DNA of 64,000 nucleotides from Fodinibius salsisoli. Lineage in GTDB: Bacteria; Bacteroidota; Rhodothermia; Balneolales; Balneolaceae. A program made the position numbers and the translations under genes. Positions 48,049 to 58,454 of this stretch are shown one piece after another; the stretch's first letter is position 1, and each line of letters begins with the position of its first letter. The stretch lies in assembly GCF_026229185.1 (NCBI RefSeq), contig NZ_JAGGJA010000007.1, forward strand, positions 62,001 through 126,000. The letters are read 5' to 3'. The notes below the pieces were generated by a model that was not told the DNA's origin, ran no database searches, and saw only the letters and a list, made by a program, of their open reading frames with translations.

Positions 48049-48505
48049 TTTTGTTTAACTAATAAACAATCTCTGGGGTAGAGCCCAGAGACAATACTTT
48101 AGTAATGCTGGCAATCATAAATATAGCAGAAACTTATAGGGTTTCACAGTCTCTTTTGCCCGATGTATACATAAGTATTCTTGGTTATAGGCACTCATAC
48201 AGATACAATAAAAATACATCGCAAATTAAAAAACCCCGGGAGAGGGAGACCCGGGGCTTAAGTTCAGCATTGGGGAGGAAATAAGCCGTCTGTGTACTCA
48301 TTTTTCTCACCCTTGCTTATATTCTACAACTTAATTTACGGGAATTTACTTCGATTAGATTTAATTTTTTCGCCTAAATCCGATAGCAATTCTTACGTCT
48401 GTTCCCTACCTTTCTTTACTTATTTTCCTTTTGTCACAATTTCTTTGTGGCCTTCAGAACCCTCCGGCTAAATAATCAGACTATAATCAACCGTACATTT
48501 CTAAT
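48049..48505. other. Divergent intergenic region between phzF and the tricorn-like gene
   Basis: 457 bases with no credible plus-strand gene. It contains the minus-strand terminator at 48225-48256 and a short minus-strand frame beginning ATG at 48301, described under findings. Promoters for both flanking units should lie here. Confidence 0.6.
48225..48256 (-). terminator. Minus-strand terminator upstream of phzF
   Basis: CCCCGGG (48234-48240) pairs with CCCGGGG (48250-48256). On the minus strand it is followed by a run of T (opposite A 48228-48233). It is oriented to stop transcription arriving toward phzF. Confidence 0.8.
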
Positions 48506-51500
48506 ATGAAGAAGTTACTTTTCTTAATAGTACTGGTACTTTTCATCCCTTTTTCTACCCTTTATGCACAAACGGATCAACCTTTTGCCCGTTTTCCCTC
48601 GGTAAGTCCTGATGGCTCAAAAATTGCCTTTTCCTATCAGGGGGATATTTGGACCGTGCCCCAAAATGGAGGGCAGGCTATTCGGCTGACGATCCATGAG
48701 GCTTATGAATCCCGCCCCCGGTGGAGCCCCGATGGCCAAAAGATCGCTTTCATTAGTGACCGGCATGGCAATGACGATCTTTTTGTGATGGATGCCAGTG
48801 GACGTAACATCAAACGTCTGACTTATCACTCTACCTCCGATGAGTTAACCGGCTGGACCCATGACAGCCAACAGTTACTATTCACTACCAACCGGTTGTA
48901 TAATCAAGTAGAATGGGAACCAGAAATTCATACCGTCGCTGCAGAAGGAGGTACGCCTAATCGCTTTTTTGATGCCTTTGGGTTAATGGCATCCATGTCT
49001 CCGGATGGACGGTTTATTGTTTTTGTTCGTGGATACAACAAAGAATATCGCAAGGATTATCGCGGGCCTGCCAATAAAGATCTATGGGTTTTTGATACGG
49101 AGGATAATTCATACCGGCAGCTGACCGACTTCAAAGGCAATGACATGTATCCTGCATTCGCGGATGACAATGACCTCTATTTCATCAGTGAACGAACCGG
49201 AACACACAACCTCTACAAAACTACTTTAACCGATCGAGGTACCTTTAGCACTACGCCCCAAAAGCTGACGAACCTGGAGGGAGACGGCATCCGCTATTTT
49301 AGTGTCAGTGACGATGGAGAAACCATAATTGTTGAACATAACACCGGGCTTTACTCCCTCGAGGATAATAGCCTAAGCAGTCTGGCTCTTGATGTAGCTA
49401 CCGACAATCGCCACTACAATATTGAACGCAAATCGTTTTCTGATGACGCTGAGGAGTTTGCGATCTCTCCCAGCGGAGATTACCTCGCCTTTGTCATTAA
49501 GGGCGATATTTTTATTAAACATAACGATCCGGAGAAGAAACGGGCGGTCAAGGTTACCGATCATCCCTATCGTGATCGGGATGTCGCCTTCCTGGATGAT
49601 TCTACCCTCATTTTCGCCAGCGACCGTAATGGTCAGTACGACCTCTACAGTCTTCGTCCCGCTGATGATGGAGAAACCAAACTCTACGAAAGCCTGCGCT
49701 TTACTACGGCTCGCCTAACGAACACCGACCAGGATGAAAGGGACCCGGTAGTATCCCCCAATGGCGAAAAGGTGGCCTTTAACCGTGGACGCGGCCAGCT
49801 TATTTTAGCTAATATTACAGGTCGGACTTCCTTATCCGGGGAAAGTATTTTGCTGGAAACGGGCTGGGCCGAGGCAGAAGATGTAGCCTGGAGCCCCGAC
49901 AATAAATGGTTGGCCTACGCCCTGCCCGACTTGAACTTTAATACCGAAATTTACATCCACCCAATTGATAACAGCCAGGAACCGGTTAATATCAGTAAGC
50001 ATCCACGTCCCGATACCGACCCCGTCTGGAGCCCGGATGGAAGTAAGCTCGCTTTTTTATCTTCCCGGAATAATGGCGATGATGATGTTTGGTTTGCTTG
50101 GCTTAACAAACGTGACTGGCAACGCACAAACCTTGACTGGGAAAAAAGCCAACAACCACGCAAGGTAAATGCCAAAGATACCTCAACAGTTAATGTTCGC
50201 ATTGATTTTGAGGATCTTTATAAACGACTTCACCAGGTTACCTCTCTGCCCGGCAACGAATCTGATATCGCCATCTCCAAGGATGGAGAAACCTTCTATT
50301 TCGTGACAAATCGTGATAGCCGACAAAACTACGATGCGGATCAGGATATCTATCGATCCACTTGGGATGGGGAAAACCTGACGGCTCTTACTGACGGCAA
50401 CGTTATCCCCTGGGGTTTACGTCTCAACCACAAGCTGAATGCACTGTACTTTATGCATCGGGGCGGAACGATCAAACGCTACAAAGATAAGAAGGTAACC
50501 AGCCTCCCCTTCAGTGCCAGAACCACGATCAACCATCAACAGCAGCGCCAGCAAATTTTTGAGGAAGCATGGCGTACCATTGATAACGGCTTTTATGACC
50601 CTGACTTCCACGGTCAAAACTGGCAACAGATACATGACCATTACAAGCCCTGGATTGAAAAGGTATCATCCGACCGGGACTTTGAGGATGTGATGAATAT
50701 GATGCTTGGTGAGCTGAATGCCAGCCATATGGGCTTTTATGGTTCTGAACGAGCCGAAACGCAAGACATCCGGACCGGTCTTATCGGGGCTGAAGTGGAA
50801 CCAGTTACCAATGGTGTGGAAGTGCAAAGCATTGTTCCAAACTCACCCGCCGACCGCGAAGTCAGCCAGCTTCATGTGGGTGATATTATTACTCACGTCG
50901 ATGACAAGTCGGTTGCCCAAACGGACAATTTCTACAGCCTGCTTGCTGATAAGGTAAACACTCCCACTTTACTTACGGTCCAGGATCCACAAGGACAGAA
51001 TCGGGACGTCGTTATGGAGCCTACCAGTAGCCTAAGCCTTGAACGATACAATCAATGGGTTGAAAAGAGGAAAGAACTCACCGAGCAGTATTCCAACGGC
51101 CGACTGGGATACATCCATGTTGAAGGCATGAACTGGCCCAGCTTTGAACGCTTTGAACGAGAGCTGGTGGCTACCGGCGAAGGCAAAGACGGTATCGTAA
51201 TTGATGTACGATACAATGGCGGCGGGTGGACAACCGACTATCTGCTGACGGTCTTAAATTATCGGCAGCATGCCTATACCATCCCCCGGGGGGCTACCTC
51301 TAACCTCAAGATGAATAAAAGCAACTTCAGGGACCACTACCCCTTTGGCGAACGCCTGCCGCTCTCGAGCTGGACTCGGCCTTCCATTACCCTGGCCAAT
51401 CAAAATAGCTACTCGAATGCAGAAATTTTTTCTCATGCTTTTAAGCAGCTTAACCTGGGAACACTGGTTGGCGAGCCGACTTTCGGAGCCGTCATTTCTA

Positions 51501-51703
51501 CCGGGGGAGCCGGGCTGATGGGCGACTCCTATATCCGCCTGCCGTATCGAGGCTGGTATGTCAAAGCAACCAACAAAAATATGGAACACGGCCCTGCAGT
51601 GCCAGATATAGAAGTCATCAATCCACCCGATTACCGCAACGGCGAAGATCAGCAGCTTAAGCGCGCCGTGGATGTACTTCTGCAACAGATCGACAACGAA
51701 TGA
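48506..51703 (+). CDS. Tricorn-like S41 peptidase
   Basis: A 1065-residue secreted peptidase, signal peptide to about residue 22 (STLYAQ). The N-terminal half contains TolB/PD40-type beta-propeller blades (FPSVSPDGSKIAFSYQGDIW, RWSPDGQKIAFISD, VWSPDGSKLAFLSS). Then come the C1 domain, a PDZ domain near residues 750-840 (GVEVQSIVPNSPADREV), and the S41 core (DGIVIDVRYNGGGWTTDYLL) with the probable nucleophile S970 in SYSNAEIF. Tricorn peptidases degrade oligopeptides. It is monocistronic and divergent from phzF. Confidence 0.92.
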   Translation: MKKLLFLIVLVLFIPFSTLYAQTDQPFARFPSVSPDGSKIAFSYQGDIWTVPQNGGQAIRLTIHEAYESRPRWSPDGQKIAFISDRHGNDDLFVMDASGRNIKRLTYHSTSDELTGWTHDSQQLLFTTNRLYNQVEWEPEIHTVAAEGGTPNRFFDAFGLMASMSPDGRFIVFVRGYNKEYRKDYRGPANKDLWVFDTEDNSYRQLTDFKGNDMYPAFADDNDLYFISERTGTHNLYKTTLTDRGTFSTTPQKLTNLEGDGIRYFSVSDDGETIIVEHNTGLYSLEDNSLSSLALDVATDNRHYNIERKSFSDDAEEFAISPSGDYLAFVIKGDIFIKHNDPEKKRAVKVTDHPYRDRDVAFLDDSTLIFASDRNGQYDLYSLRPADDGETKLYESLRFTTARLTNTDQDERDPVVSPNGEKVAFNRGRGQLILANITGRTSLSGESILLETGWAEAEDVAWSPDNKWLAYALPDLNFNTEIYIHPIDNSQEPVNISKHPRPDTDPVWSPDGSKLAFLSSRNNGDDDVWFAWLNKRDWQRTNLDWEKSQQPRKVNAKDTSTVNVRIDFEDLYKRLHQVTSLPGNESDIAISKDGETFYFVTNRDSRQNYDADQDIYRSTWDGENLTALTDGNVIPWGLRLNHKLNALYFMHRGGTIKRYKDKKVTSLPFSARTTINHQQQRQQIFEEAWRTIDNGFYDPDFHGQNWQQIHDHYKPWIEKVSSDRDFEDVMNMMLGELNASHMGFYGSERAETQDIRTGLIGAEVEPVTNGVEVQSIVPNSPADREVSQLHVGDIITHVDDKSVAQTDNFYSLLADKVNTPTLLTVQDPQGQNRDVVMEPTSSLSLERYNQWVEKRKELTEQYSNGRLGYIHVEGMNWPSFERFERELVATGEGKDGIVIDVRYNGGGWTTDYLLTVLNYRQHAYTIPRGATSNLKMNKSNFRDHYPFGERLPLSSWTRPSITLANQNSYSNAEIFSHAFKQLNLGTLVGEPTFGAVISTGGAGLMGDSYIRLPYRGWYVKATNKNMEHGPAVPDIEVINPPDYRNGEDQQLKRAVDVLLQQIDNE

Positions 51704-52052
51704 AAGAGATTTACCGACTATATTGGAAGAATTATTTCACAAAGAACCACAAAGGTTTCCTCTGTGTAACTCTGCGCCTCCCTTCGTGGAACTCTGTGAC
51801 ATAGCTCATCTAAGTGTAATTGGCAATGGGGAATCAATCTCCCTAAATCCCTCTTCTCCAAGAGGGACTTTTGGGTTATTGCCCGGTAAATAATTCTTAG
51901 CATACACGCTGAACAATGAGTTCCTCCTTGGAGAAGGAGGACAGGAGGATTGAATTCATCTTATAATTATTTGTGAACAAAATAAGTCAATACCCCAGCA
52001 TAGATAGTGGCTCCTAAATTTTTAATCTTTATTGACATTCCTCTCATATTAT
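51704..52052. other. Intergenic region with simple hairpins
   Basis: No gene in 349 bases. There are hairpins TCCCTCTT/AAGAGGGA (51848-51867) and CCTCCTT/AAGGAGG (51923-51940). A stretch of related short words (CACAAAG, CTCTGTG, AACTCTG) at 51740-51800 resembles dispersed intergenic repeats. These could serve as bidirectional terminators between convergent genes. Confidence 0.55.
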
Positions 52053-53054
52053 TTACTCATCAGCGCCGTAGAGCAGGTTTAAAAACTCATCTTGCGGGAG
52101 GTCTCCGAAGTAATCTTGTACATCAACGGAGGCCAGCGCCTGCTCAAGGTCATCGGGATGGTAGCGGAGGCCTACAAATTGATCCGCCAGTTCCTCAACG
52201 GGTTCTTTGCCAAAGAAATCTCCATAAATTTTGAGGTTCTCAATGTATCCTTTTTCCACATCCAGCCGCAGGTCGATCTCACCGATGTCAAACCTCCGAT
52301 TACGCTGGATGTTAAATTTGGGGGACTTGCCGTAATTCCAGTCCCAGTTACTATAACGCTCATCACGCAAGGCATGAACATCTTCCCACTCCTGCTCGGT
52401 CAGATGATAGGTTTCAAACTCATCCCGGTCGCGGTAAAGTCCTTTTAGTAATAGCTCCCGGAATTCTTCAATCGACAAGGGTTCATCAAGGAATTCATTT
52501 ATATTAGCCACCCTGCTCCGGATTGACTTATGTCCCTTGGATTGAATCTTACTCATTTTCACATTGAGTGCGTTGGTCACCTCATCCAAATCGCTGTCCA
52601 ATAGCAACGTGCCGTGGCTCAGCATACGCTTACCGGTTGAAAACTGGGCATTCCCCGATATCTTCCGCCCGTTTACAACAATATCATTCCGGCCACTCAA
52701 TTCTCCCTCCACGCCCATATCATTAAGCACACGAATAACCGGGTCAGTAAACTTTTTAAAGTTATGGAGGTTCCCATGTTCATAGCGGGTCATAAAGCTA
52801 AAATTAAGGTTTCCTAAATCATGATATACCGCCCCTCCACCGGAACGCCGGCGAACTACATGGATATCATGCTCCTCGATATATTCGTGATTGATTTCCT
52901 CCAATGTATTTTGGTTACGTCCGATAATAATTGAAGGCTCGTTGATATAGAAAAGCAAATAGTTCGTTGCGCCATCAAAATTGCGGAGGGCGTATTCTTC
53001 AAGCGCCAAATTGATACTGGGATCAGTGATACCCTCGTTGTGAATAAAAATCAT
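52053..53054 (-). CDS. lplA: Lipoate-protein ligase A
   Basis: Activates lipoate with ATP and attaches it to lipoyl domains of 2-oxoacid dehydrogenases and GcvH. The 333 residues contain SIIIGRNQNTLEEIN, the core RRRSGGGAVYHDLGNLNFSF, VVNGRKISGNAQFS, and GTLLLDSDLDEV. A C-terminal accessory domain (about residues 240-333) has KSPKFNIQRNRRFDIGEID and VEKGYIENLKIYGDFFG. Catalytic Lys is expected in GRKISG. It is single and convergent with the tricorn-like gene. Confidence 0.95.
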   Translation of the reverse strand: MIFIHNEGITDPSINLALEEYALRNFDGATNYLLFYINEPSIIIGRNQNTLEEINHEYIEEHDIHVVRRRSGGGAVYHDLGNLNFSFMTRYEHGNLHNFKKFTDPVIRVLNDMGVEGELSGRNDIVVNGRKISGNAQFSTGKRMLSHGTLLLDSDLDEVTNALNVKMSKIQSKGHKSIRSRVANINEFLDEPLSIEEFRELLLKGLYRDRDEFETYHLTEQEWEDVHALRDERYSNWDWNYGKSPKFNIQRNRRFDIGEIDLRLDVEKGYIENLKIYGDFFGKEPVEELADQFVGLRYHPDDLEQALASVDVQDYFGDLPQDEFLNLLYGADE

Positions 53055-53243
53055 AGTTATATATTAAATCAGTCGAATGCAGATGTTCATTGTATTGCCA
53101 AATATCAGAACAACGGTACGGCCAGAAACGTTTGGGATGCAACATAAATCTAACTTTAACCCATTTTCGGATAGCTGGTTAAACTCATTATTATGGCCGG
53201 GCCTCATTCATGAAACTGTTGTAATTGATTAGGAATATTGCAC

Positions 53244-54751
53244 TCATTTTCCCTCCCGGGTATTATTTTCTAACAGGATGAAGGGCTTCTTGGTATTCCA
53301 ATTCTTTTGTAACCCTTGCTGATGGATAAATTGACGCGAATAATTGCCGAGGACAATATCGAGGTCTCCGTCTCCCTCAAAATCCCCCACATCCATGGTT
53401 AGCCATCGCCCCAAATGATGAATTTTGGGTGTTTGAGGCTCAAAAGTCAACGGTTCCTGCTGCTCCAGGTAAACAAATGATTCTGATGGGTTATTCTTTA
53501 AATCCGCAAAAAAGCGTGGGCTGCAATGTCTAAATCGCCATCATCATCAAAATCAGCAGCAACCGCTTTTGTAGCACCGTTAAGATGATAAAAGTATTCT
53601 TCCTCGAAAGTAAAATCTCCCTGGTTGATAAAAATATAGATCCCGTGATAGGGCTTTAAAATTTGTGAATAGTCGGCATTGTCGCCGGCCGTATAAATAA
53701 TATCCGGATGCCCATCCTGGTTGACATCTTTTAGTTGGAAGCTGGTTGAACCATAAACCGGAGGAAATTGTAGTATATTCTTCGAGGTAAATCCGCCTTC
53801 CTGGTCGTTGATCATCATCCATATCCCTTCATTACCATGAGCAAAAAGTGCGATAATATCTTGCCAGCCATCGTTATTAAAGTCTCCAACCTTCGCATCC
53901 AGAGCCCCGGGCACGGCACGAATTGTTTTCTTGGTATACTCTTGGTTCTTTTGTTGCTCAAAAATATAAAGTCCCCCGGTATCGTGGCCAAAACTGCAGA
54001 CCAGCCAGTCTCGGCGGCCGTCATTATTAAAATCACCTGATGCAGCATGAACCGGCCGAGGTAAGCCACGGCCTATTACATTGGAAGAACCATTCTCAAA
54101 GTTGTAGTCTGTTAATTTGCCATTTGAAACATTTATAGCCTTTAAAGTGCCAATAGAAGTAAGAAAGCCATGAACTGACTGTGTGGAATCTTTCATCAAC
54201 GATAGACTTACTTCAGGCTGATCCAGCGTTCTGATGACTTCCGGCTTGAGATCAGCATCCCAACGGTACAGCCACTTGGTCGTTTCATCATGCGAATAAA
54301 TACGGCCTCCAAAGGGATCGAAGGTGACCAAAGTGGTTGTTGCAATATTGTGCAGGCTGTCTACCCACCGGGGAGTCTGCACTGAAAACAGGTCTGACTC
54401 TTTTTGTAACGTCTGCGAAGGATTTACATCAATTTTCTCAGGAGCATTTTCCTCAAAGTACTCCACAATTTTGGTCCATTCTTCCAGTGAAACAACCGAT
54501 GTTTGGGGATTCGGGTAATACTGTTTTTTCTGATAGACTTCAATTCCCAACTCCGGAGCCATCGCTGGCAGCACGCTATTAAGCCAGCGATCTCTGTTCA
54601 ACAGTTCTGCCTCCACAGGCAGATGACAACTTCCGCAGTACTGCTCCATCAGTTTTTTACCGGATGAAAAAGGCTCTCTATCTCCCCGACAACTGCCGAT
54701 AAAGAAAATACTCAGCACAAAAAAATAACATATGTTGGAAAAGCTGCTCAT
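53244..54751 (-). pseudogene. FG-GAP repeat lipoprotein with N-terminal heme c motif, frameshifted
   Basis: Two minus-strand frames form one gene. The first (54751 to 53498) has lipobox FIGSC (C21), then C39-GS-C42-H43 (a class I cytochrome c heme site), then FG-GAP/VCBS blades such as GDFNNDGRRDWLV and DVNQDGHPDIIYT. It stops shortly after ADFDDDGDLDIAAHAF. The continuation (SESFVYLEQQ, then MDVGDFEGDGDLDIVLGN, ending 53244) is in another frame. Restoring one base in the A6 run at 53508-53513 joins them into about 502 residues. The defect may be a real mutation or a sequencing error. It is 13 bases after the CRTAC1-like gene. Confidence 0.8.
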
Positions 54752-54764
54752 AAATTGAACCCAC

Positions 54765-57700
54765 CTATTTGAGTCTCACCGTTCGTTGATTTCCCTGGTA
54801 ATCGCTTATTTCAATCAGTTCCGTGCTATCAGGCACCACTACAAACCGGGCGGATGATGAATAGAACGAAGAGCCATGATAAAATTCATGCTTCTGGCTG
54901 CTTCCATGCTCAAAGTGTAAAACAGCAGAGACATCCAGAGGATCCGGACTCCACAGCTGCTGGTTGGTTGAGGAACGAAACAGTTTCAAAGGTCCTTGGT
55001 TTTGAGCCGCCGCCAATAAGTAGTCATCCTCGCTCGAACGTATCTTTACGAGTGCCTTTCCATCACCAGGAACATATATGCCGCTTTTGCTCATCGCCAC
55101 GGATTCAAAAGTGCCATCGCCCCTCCCCTTCAGCAGTAGACCGTTAAAGGCATCATATTGGCCTACCTGCACTTCCGCGCCATAAAGGTTGCCATTCAAG
55201 ACCACATCGATATTTCCATCGCCGGTCACATCTTCTGCAACCATCCCAAATACAGGCGCAAACTGCGCTTCGATCGGCAAAGGCGATACGGCAAACTGTC
55301 CCTCCCCTTTATTTTCGATATAGCTTGTCCGTAGTTCTGTAGCATGGTAGGATAAGGCGTCACTGAGTTCCTTCTCAGTAAAAAGGTCGTTCACGCTTGC
55401 ATTAGCATAACCTTCAACTCTGGCTATGTTCTGTGCCCGCCTTGGCAGCTGCCACCGGAAATCTTCGTACGAATGAGCAGGAAATTCTTTGGCCGTGCCG
55501 GTAGAATCCGTATTGTAGTACGTCAGTACCGCATCGTAGGCACTATTGCCGTCAAAATCAGCTCCATAGATACTTACCGGCTGATCTTCTGTTGCTTTAT
55601 AGATCGTATTTAATCCTACATTCCCGGCGATGTAGTCTGTATCTCCATCGCTGTCAAAGTCAGCGGCAGCCAGGCTATTCCACCAGCCCACCTTAGCCGC
55701 GATGCCAGTCTCTCTGGTAACATTCTGCAACTGTCCTTCCCTATTTTCAAGAACCGTTATAGGCATCCATTCCCCTGCCAGCATTAAATCTTGCCAGCCG
55801 TCATCATTAAAATCGGTCCATAGTGCGTCGGTCACCCGTCCTATTTCTTGCAAAACAGGCGCTGCCTCTTCGGTAACATCAGTGAACTGTATTTCTCCAT
55901 TTTGGGTGTCATTTCGTAAGATACGACTGGATACCGGCACCGGATAGAAACCCGGCAGTATTCGTCCGCCTATAAAGAGATCCAGGTCGCCATCCCGATC
56001 ATAATCCGCTGCTTTCACCGCCGAGCCGCTTACCGAAATTTTAGGCAAGGCCGAGGGTTGGAAAGAAAAGTTACCCTTGCCATCATTTTCATAAAAACGA
56101 TCCCCGTAAGCCCCGCTCTTCGGAGGACTTTCAACACTACCGCTCACAATATATAAATCATCATCCCCATCCTGATCCGCATCAAATAAGAGCGAGCCCG
56201 CATCTTCTTGTTTCGGAAGATTCCCGTTGCCCGCCGGATTAAATACCTGCTCTTTGAAACTCGCATCCCGTTGCTGAAGTAAAAAAGCACCCTGGCTGTT
56301 CAATGAGGCTCCGATAAAGAGATCCTGTCGCTGATCTCCGTTAATATTTCCGACAGCGAGTGAGGGTCCAGACTGCGAAAACTGATAGGGAAGCATGCGT
56401 TGCATTTTAAAATCGTTATACCAGCTTTCCTGATGAATATAATTACCTCCCTTTTCTTCAGTTATATCAGAAAAGATAGAATCTCCTTGCCGATCTTCTC
56501 TCAAGGAATAATCTGAAGCCGTGGTCTCAGCGAAATCTGCGATCAATACCTGATTCGCTTTGATATTGTTCCATCGGAGTGAATGTACTTTGCCTCCTCG
56601 ATTCCAGCCTACAATCACCGAATCAATTTGAGCTGCGCCATCTAAACCAAAATGGATACCCGGCTCCATAGATGACAAATATCCCCGGTACGGAGAATAT
56701 TCCCGACGCTGATGGTTCCCATCATAGTAGATATCTACTACGGCGCCCAGACCCATACGATTTTGGGAACTCCCTCTGAATTGCACTTGCAGCCAATTGG
56801 GGGACTTTGCTGCGTCATTGAGCGTATTTTCATACAGAAAGGCCGGATCATTAATATTATTCATGACCACATCCAGATCGCCATCCCGGTCAAAATCGGC
56901 TCGCGCCAAGCCAGTCGAATAGGCAGGAACAGCAAATCCCCAGTCTTGGCTTGCGTCATCAAACTCCAGATTGCCTTTGTTTTTAAAGCTGACATTTCTG
57001 GCCTTATCCCTGGGAATAGAATCCAGCAGCATGGAGGTCGGCGCTACACTGGATATCTGATCCCGCAGTCGCACGAAATCTTTGTGAATTTTATTACGGG
57101 GGATGCCATTAGTGATCAGAATATCGTTATAGCTGTCGTTATTGAAATCAGAGAACAACGCCCCCCAGCTCCAGTCCGTATGCCCTACGCCGGTAAGCAG
57201 TGATATTTCGCTAAACACCGGCCGATATTCTTCCTGATCTGGGATATCACCCTGATTCAGCTGCAGCGTGTTGCGGGTATATTGTGGGGCCTCCCGATCC
57301 AGCGAATTATTAAAATAATTTTGATAGGTATTGGGAGAGGTCATGGTCTGTTTCTTCACATTGTTGCTACCCGCCATGTCGACCGTCAGAAAATCCATCA
57401 ACCCGTCATTATTGATATCGGCTACATCTGTTCCCATCCCGGAAAAGCTGGTGTGCTTGAAATAGGTCCCCGCCTGATCGCTAAACGTTCCATCTTGGTT
57501 ATTAATCCAGAGCAGGTCTTTAGAGGAAAAATCGTTACTTACGTACACATCCTTCCAGCCATCGCGGTTGATATCAACAATGTTAAAACCGAGGCCATAA
57601 CCCTCTTTTAAAATGCCCGCACGGTCACTAACTTCTGTGTAATAGGCATGCCCCCTGCTTGAATCCCAATCACAGCGAAACAGATTATCGGTATTATTTG

Positions 57701-58340
57701 GATTGCTCCCGCTATTGCTTCCGGAAACAGACTGACGTCCGACTCTTCGCTTATCGGCAACCATCTCATACAAATCCAAATCACCGTCATTATCGTAGTC
57801 AAAAAATGCGGCTTGCGTAGAAAAAGAGGTGCTGGCCAACCCATAGGCTTCAGCCTCATTCTTGAATGTAGGAATACGATCTTCATTTAAGCCCTGGTTC
57901 ACGAATAAAACGTTCTTGCGATTTTCCGGTTTTGCATTCTTCGTCACAGAAATATAAAGGTCCATCCAGCCGTCGTTGTTAATGTCCACGGCGGATACAC
58001 CCGCATACCAACCGGCGGAAGAACCACCCACCTGAGCTTGCTCTGTTACGTCATGAAACCGAAAACTCCCTTTATTTAGATAAAGCTTATTATCTACGGT
58101 ATTCCCTGTAAAGTATACATCCGGCAGGCTGTCATTATTGAAGTCGGCGACCGCTACACCACCTCCATTATAGGTATATTCATAATCCAGCATATTCAGG
58201 CTGTCGCTCTCAATAATACGGTTATTAAAACGGATGCCCGATTCATCAGGTGGAATCAACCGGAAAAGAGTATCCGGATCAGAGCTGCATGCTGAAAGGA
58301 GTAACAGCAGTATAAATATAGAGTGGCGAAATAATTTCAT
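54765..58340 (-). CDS. FG-GAP/ASPIC-UnbV (CRTAC1-like) repeat lipoprotein
   Basis: A large surface or periplasmic lipoprotein. I prefer the ATG at 58340 (MKLFRHSIFILLLLLSAC lipobox), giving 1191 residues; an ATG at 58364 adds eight. Calcium-binding FG-GAP blades with DxDxDGxxD are seen repeatedly (DYDNDGDLDLYEM, DFDRDGDLDVVMNN, DADQDGDDDLYIV, DYDRDGDLDLFIGG). An ASPIC/UnbV domain lies near residues 530-610 (MGLGAVVDIYYDG, LRWNNIKANQVL). Such proteins commonly lie next to SusC/SusD genes. Their ligand is unknown. It is downstream of the SusD terminator and upstream of the heme/FG-GAP gene. Confidence 0.9.
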   Translation of the reverse strand: MKLFRHSIFILLLLLSACSSDPDTLFRLIPPDESGIRFNNRIIESDSLNMLDYEYTYNGGGVAVADFNNDSLPDVYFTGNTVDNKLYLNKGSFRFHDVTEQAQVGGSSAGWYAGVSAVDINNDGWMDLYISVTKNAKPENRKNVLFVNQGLNEDRIPTFKNEAEAYGLASTSFSTQAAFFDYDNDGDLDLYEMVADKRRVGRQSVSGSNSGSNPNNTDNLFRCDWDSSRGHAYYTEVSDRAGILKEGYGLGFNIVDINRDGWKDVYVSNDFSSKDLLWINNQDGTFSDQAGTYFKHTSFSGMGTDVADINNDGLMDFLTVDMAGSNNVKKQTMTSPNTYQNYFNNSLDREAPQYTRNTLQLNQGDIPDQEEYRPVFSEISLLTGVGHTDWSWGALFSDFNNDSYNDILITNGIPRNKIHKDFVRLRDQISSVAPTSMLLDSIPRDKARNVSFKNKGNLEFDDASQDWGFAVPAYSTGLARADFDRDGDLDVVMNNINDPAFLYENTLNDAAKSPNWLQVQFRGSSQNRMGLGAVVDIYYDGNHQRREYSPYRGYLSSMEPGIHFGLDGAAQIDSVIVGWNRGGKVHSLRWNNIKANQVLIADFAETTASDYSLREDRQGDSIFSDITEEKGGNYIHQESWYNDFKMQRMLPYQFSQSGPSLAVGNINGDQRQDLFIGASLNSQGAFLLQQRDASFKEQVFNPAGNGNLPKQEDAGSLLFDADQDGDDDLYIVSGSVESPPKSGAYGDRFYENDGKGNFSFQPSALPKISVSGSAVKAADYDRDGDLDLFIGGRILPGFYPVPVSSRILRNDTQNGEIQFTDVTEEAAPVLQEIGRVTDALWTDFNDDGWQDLMLAGEWMPITVLENREGQLQNVTRETGIAAKVGWWNSLAAADFDSDGDTDYIAGNVGLNTIYKATEDQPVSIYGADFDGNSAYDAVLTYYNTDSTGTAKEFPAHSYEDFRWQLPRRAQNIARVEGYANASVNDLFTEKELSDALSYHATELRTSYIENKGEGQFAVSPLPIEAQFAPVFGMVAEDVTGDGNIDVVLNGNLYGAEVQVGQYDAFNGLLLKGRGDGTFESVAMSKSGIYVPGDGKALVKIRSSEDDYLLAAAQNQGPLKLFRSSTNQQLWSPDPLDVSAVLHFEHGSSQKHEFYHGSSFYSSSARFVVVPDSTELIEISDYQGNQRTVRLK

Positions 58341-58402
58341 ATAGTTGAAAAATATACGAAGCATTTAACCCTACCGAAATAGATACGTATTTTTTGCCAA
58401 TA

Positions 58403-58431
58403 AAAAAGGCAGCCATTACGACTGCCTTTTT
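58403..58431 (-). terminator. Terminator between susD and the CRTAC1-like gene
   Basis: AAAAAGGCAG (58403-58412) pairs with CTGCCTTTTT (58422-58431). On the minus strand it is followed by T-rich sequence, and the arms allow use in either direction. It suggests that SusCD and the FG-GAP genes are at least partly separate transcripts. Confidence 0.85.
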
Positions 58432-58454
58432 ATTTATAATATACTGTTTAGGGA

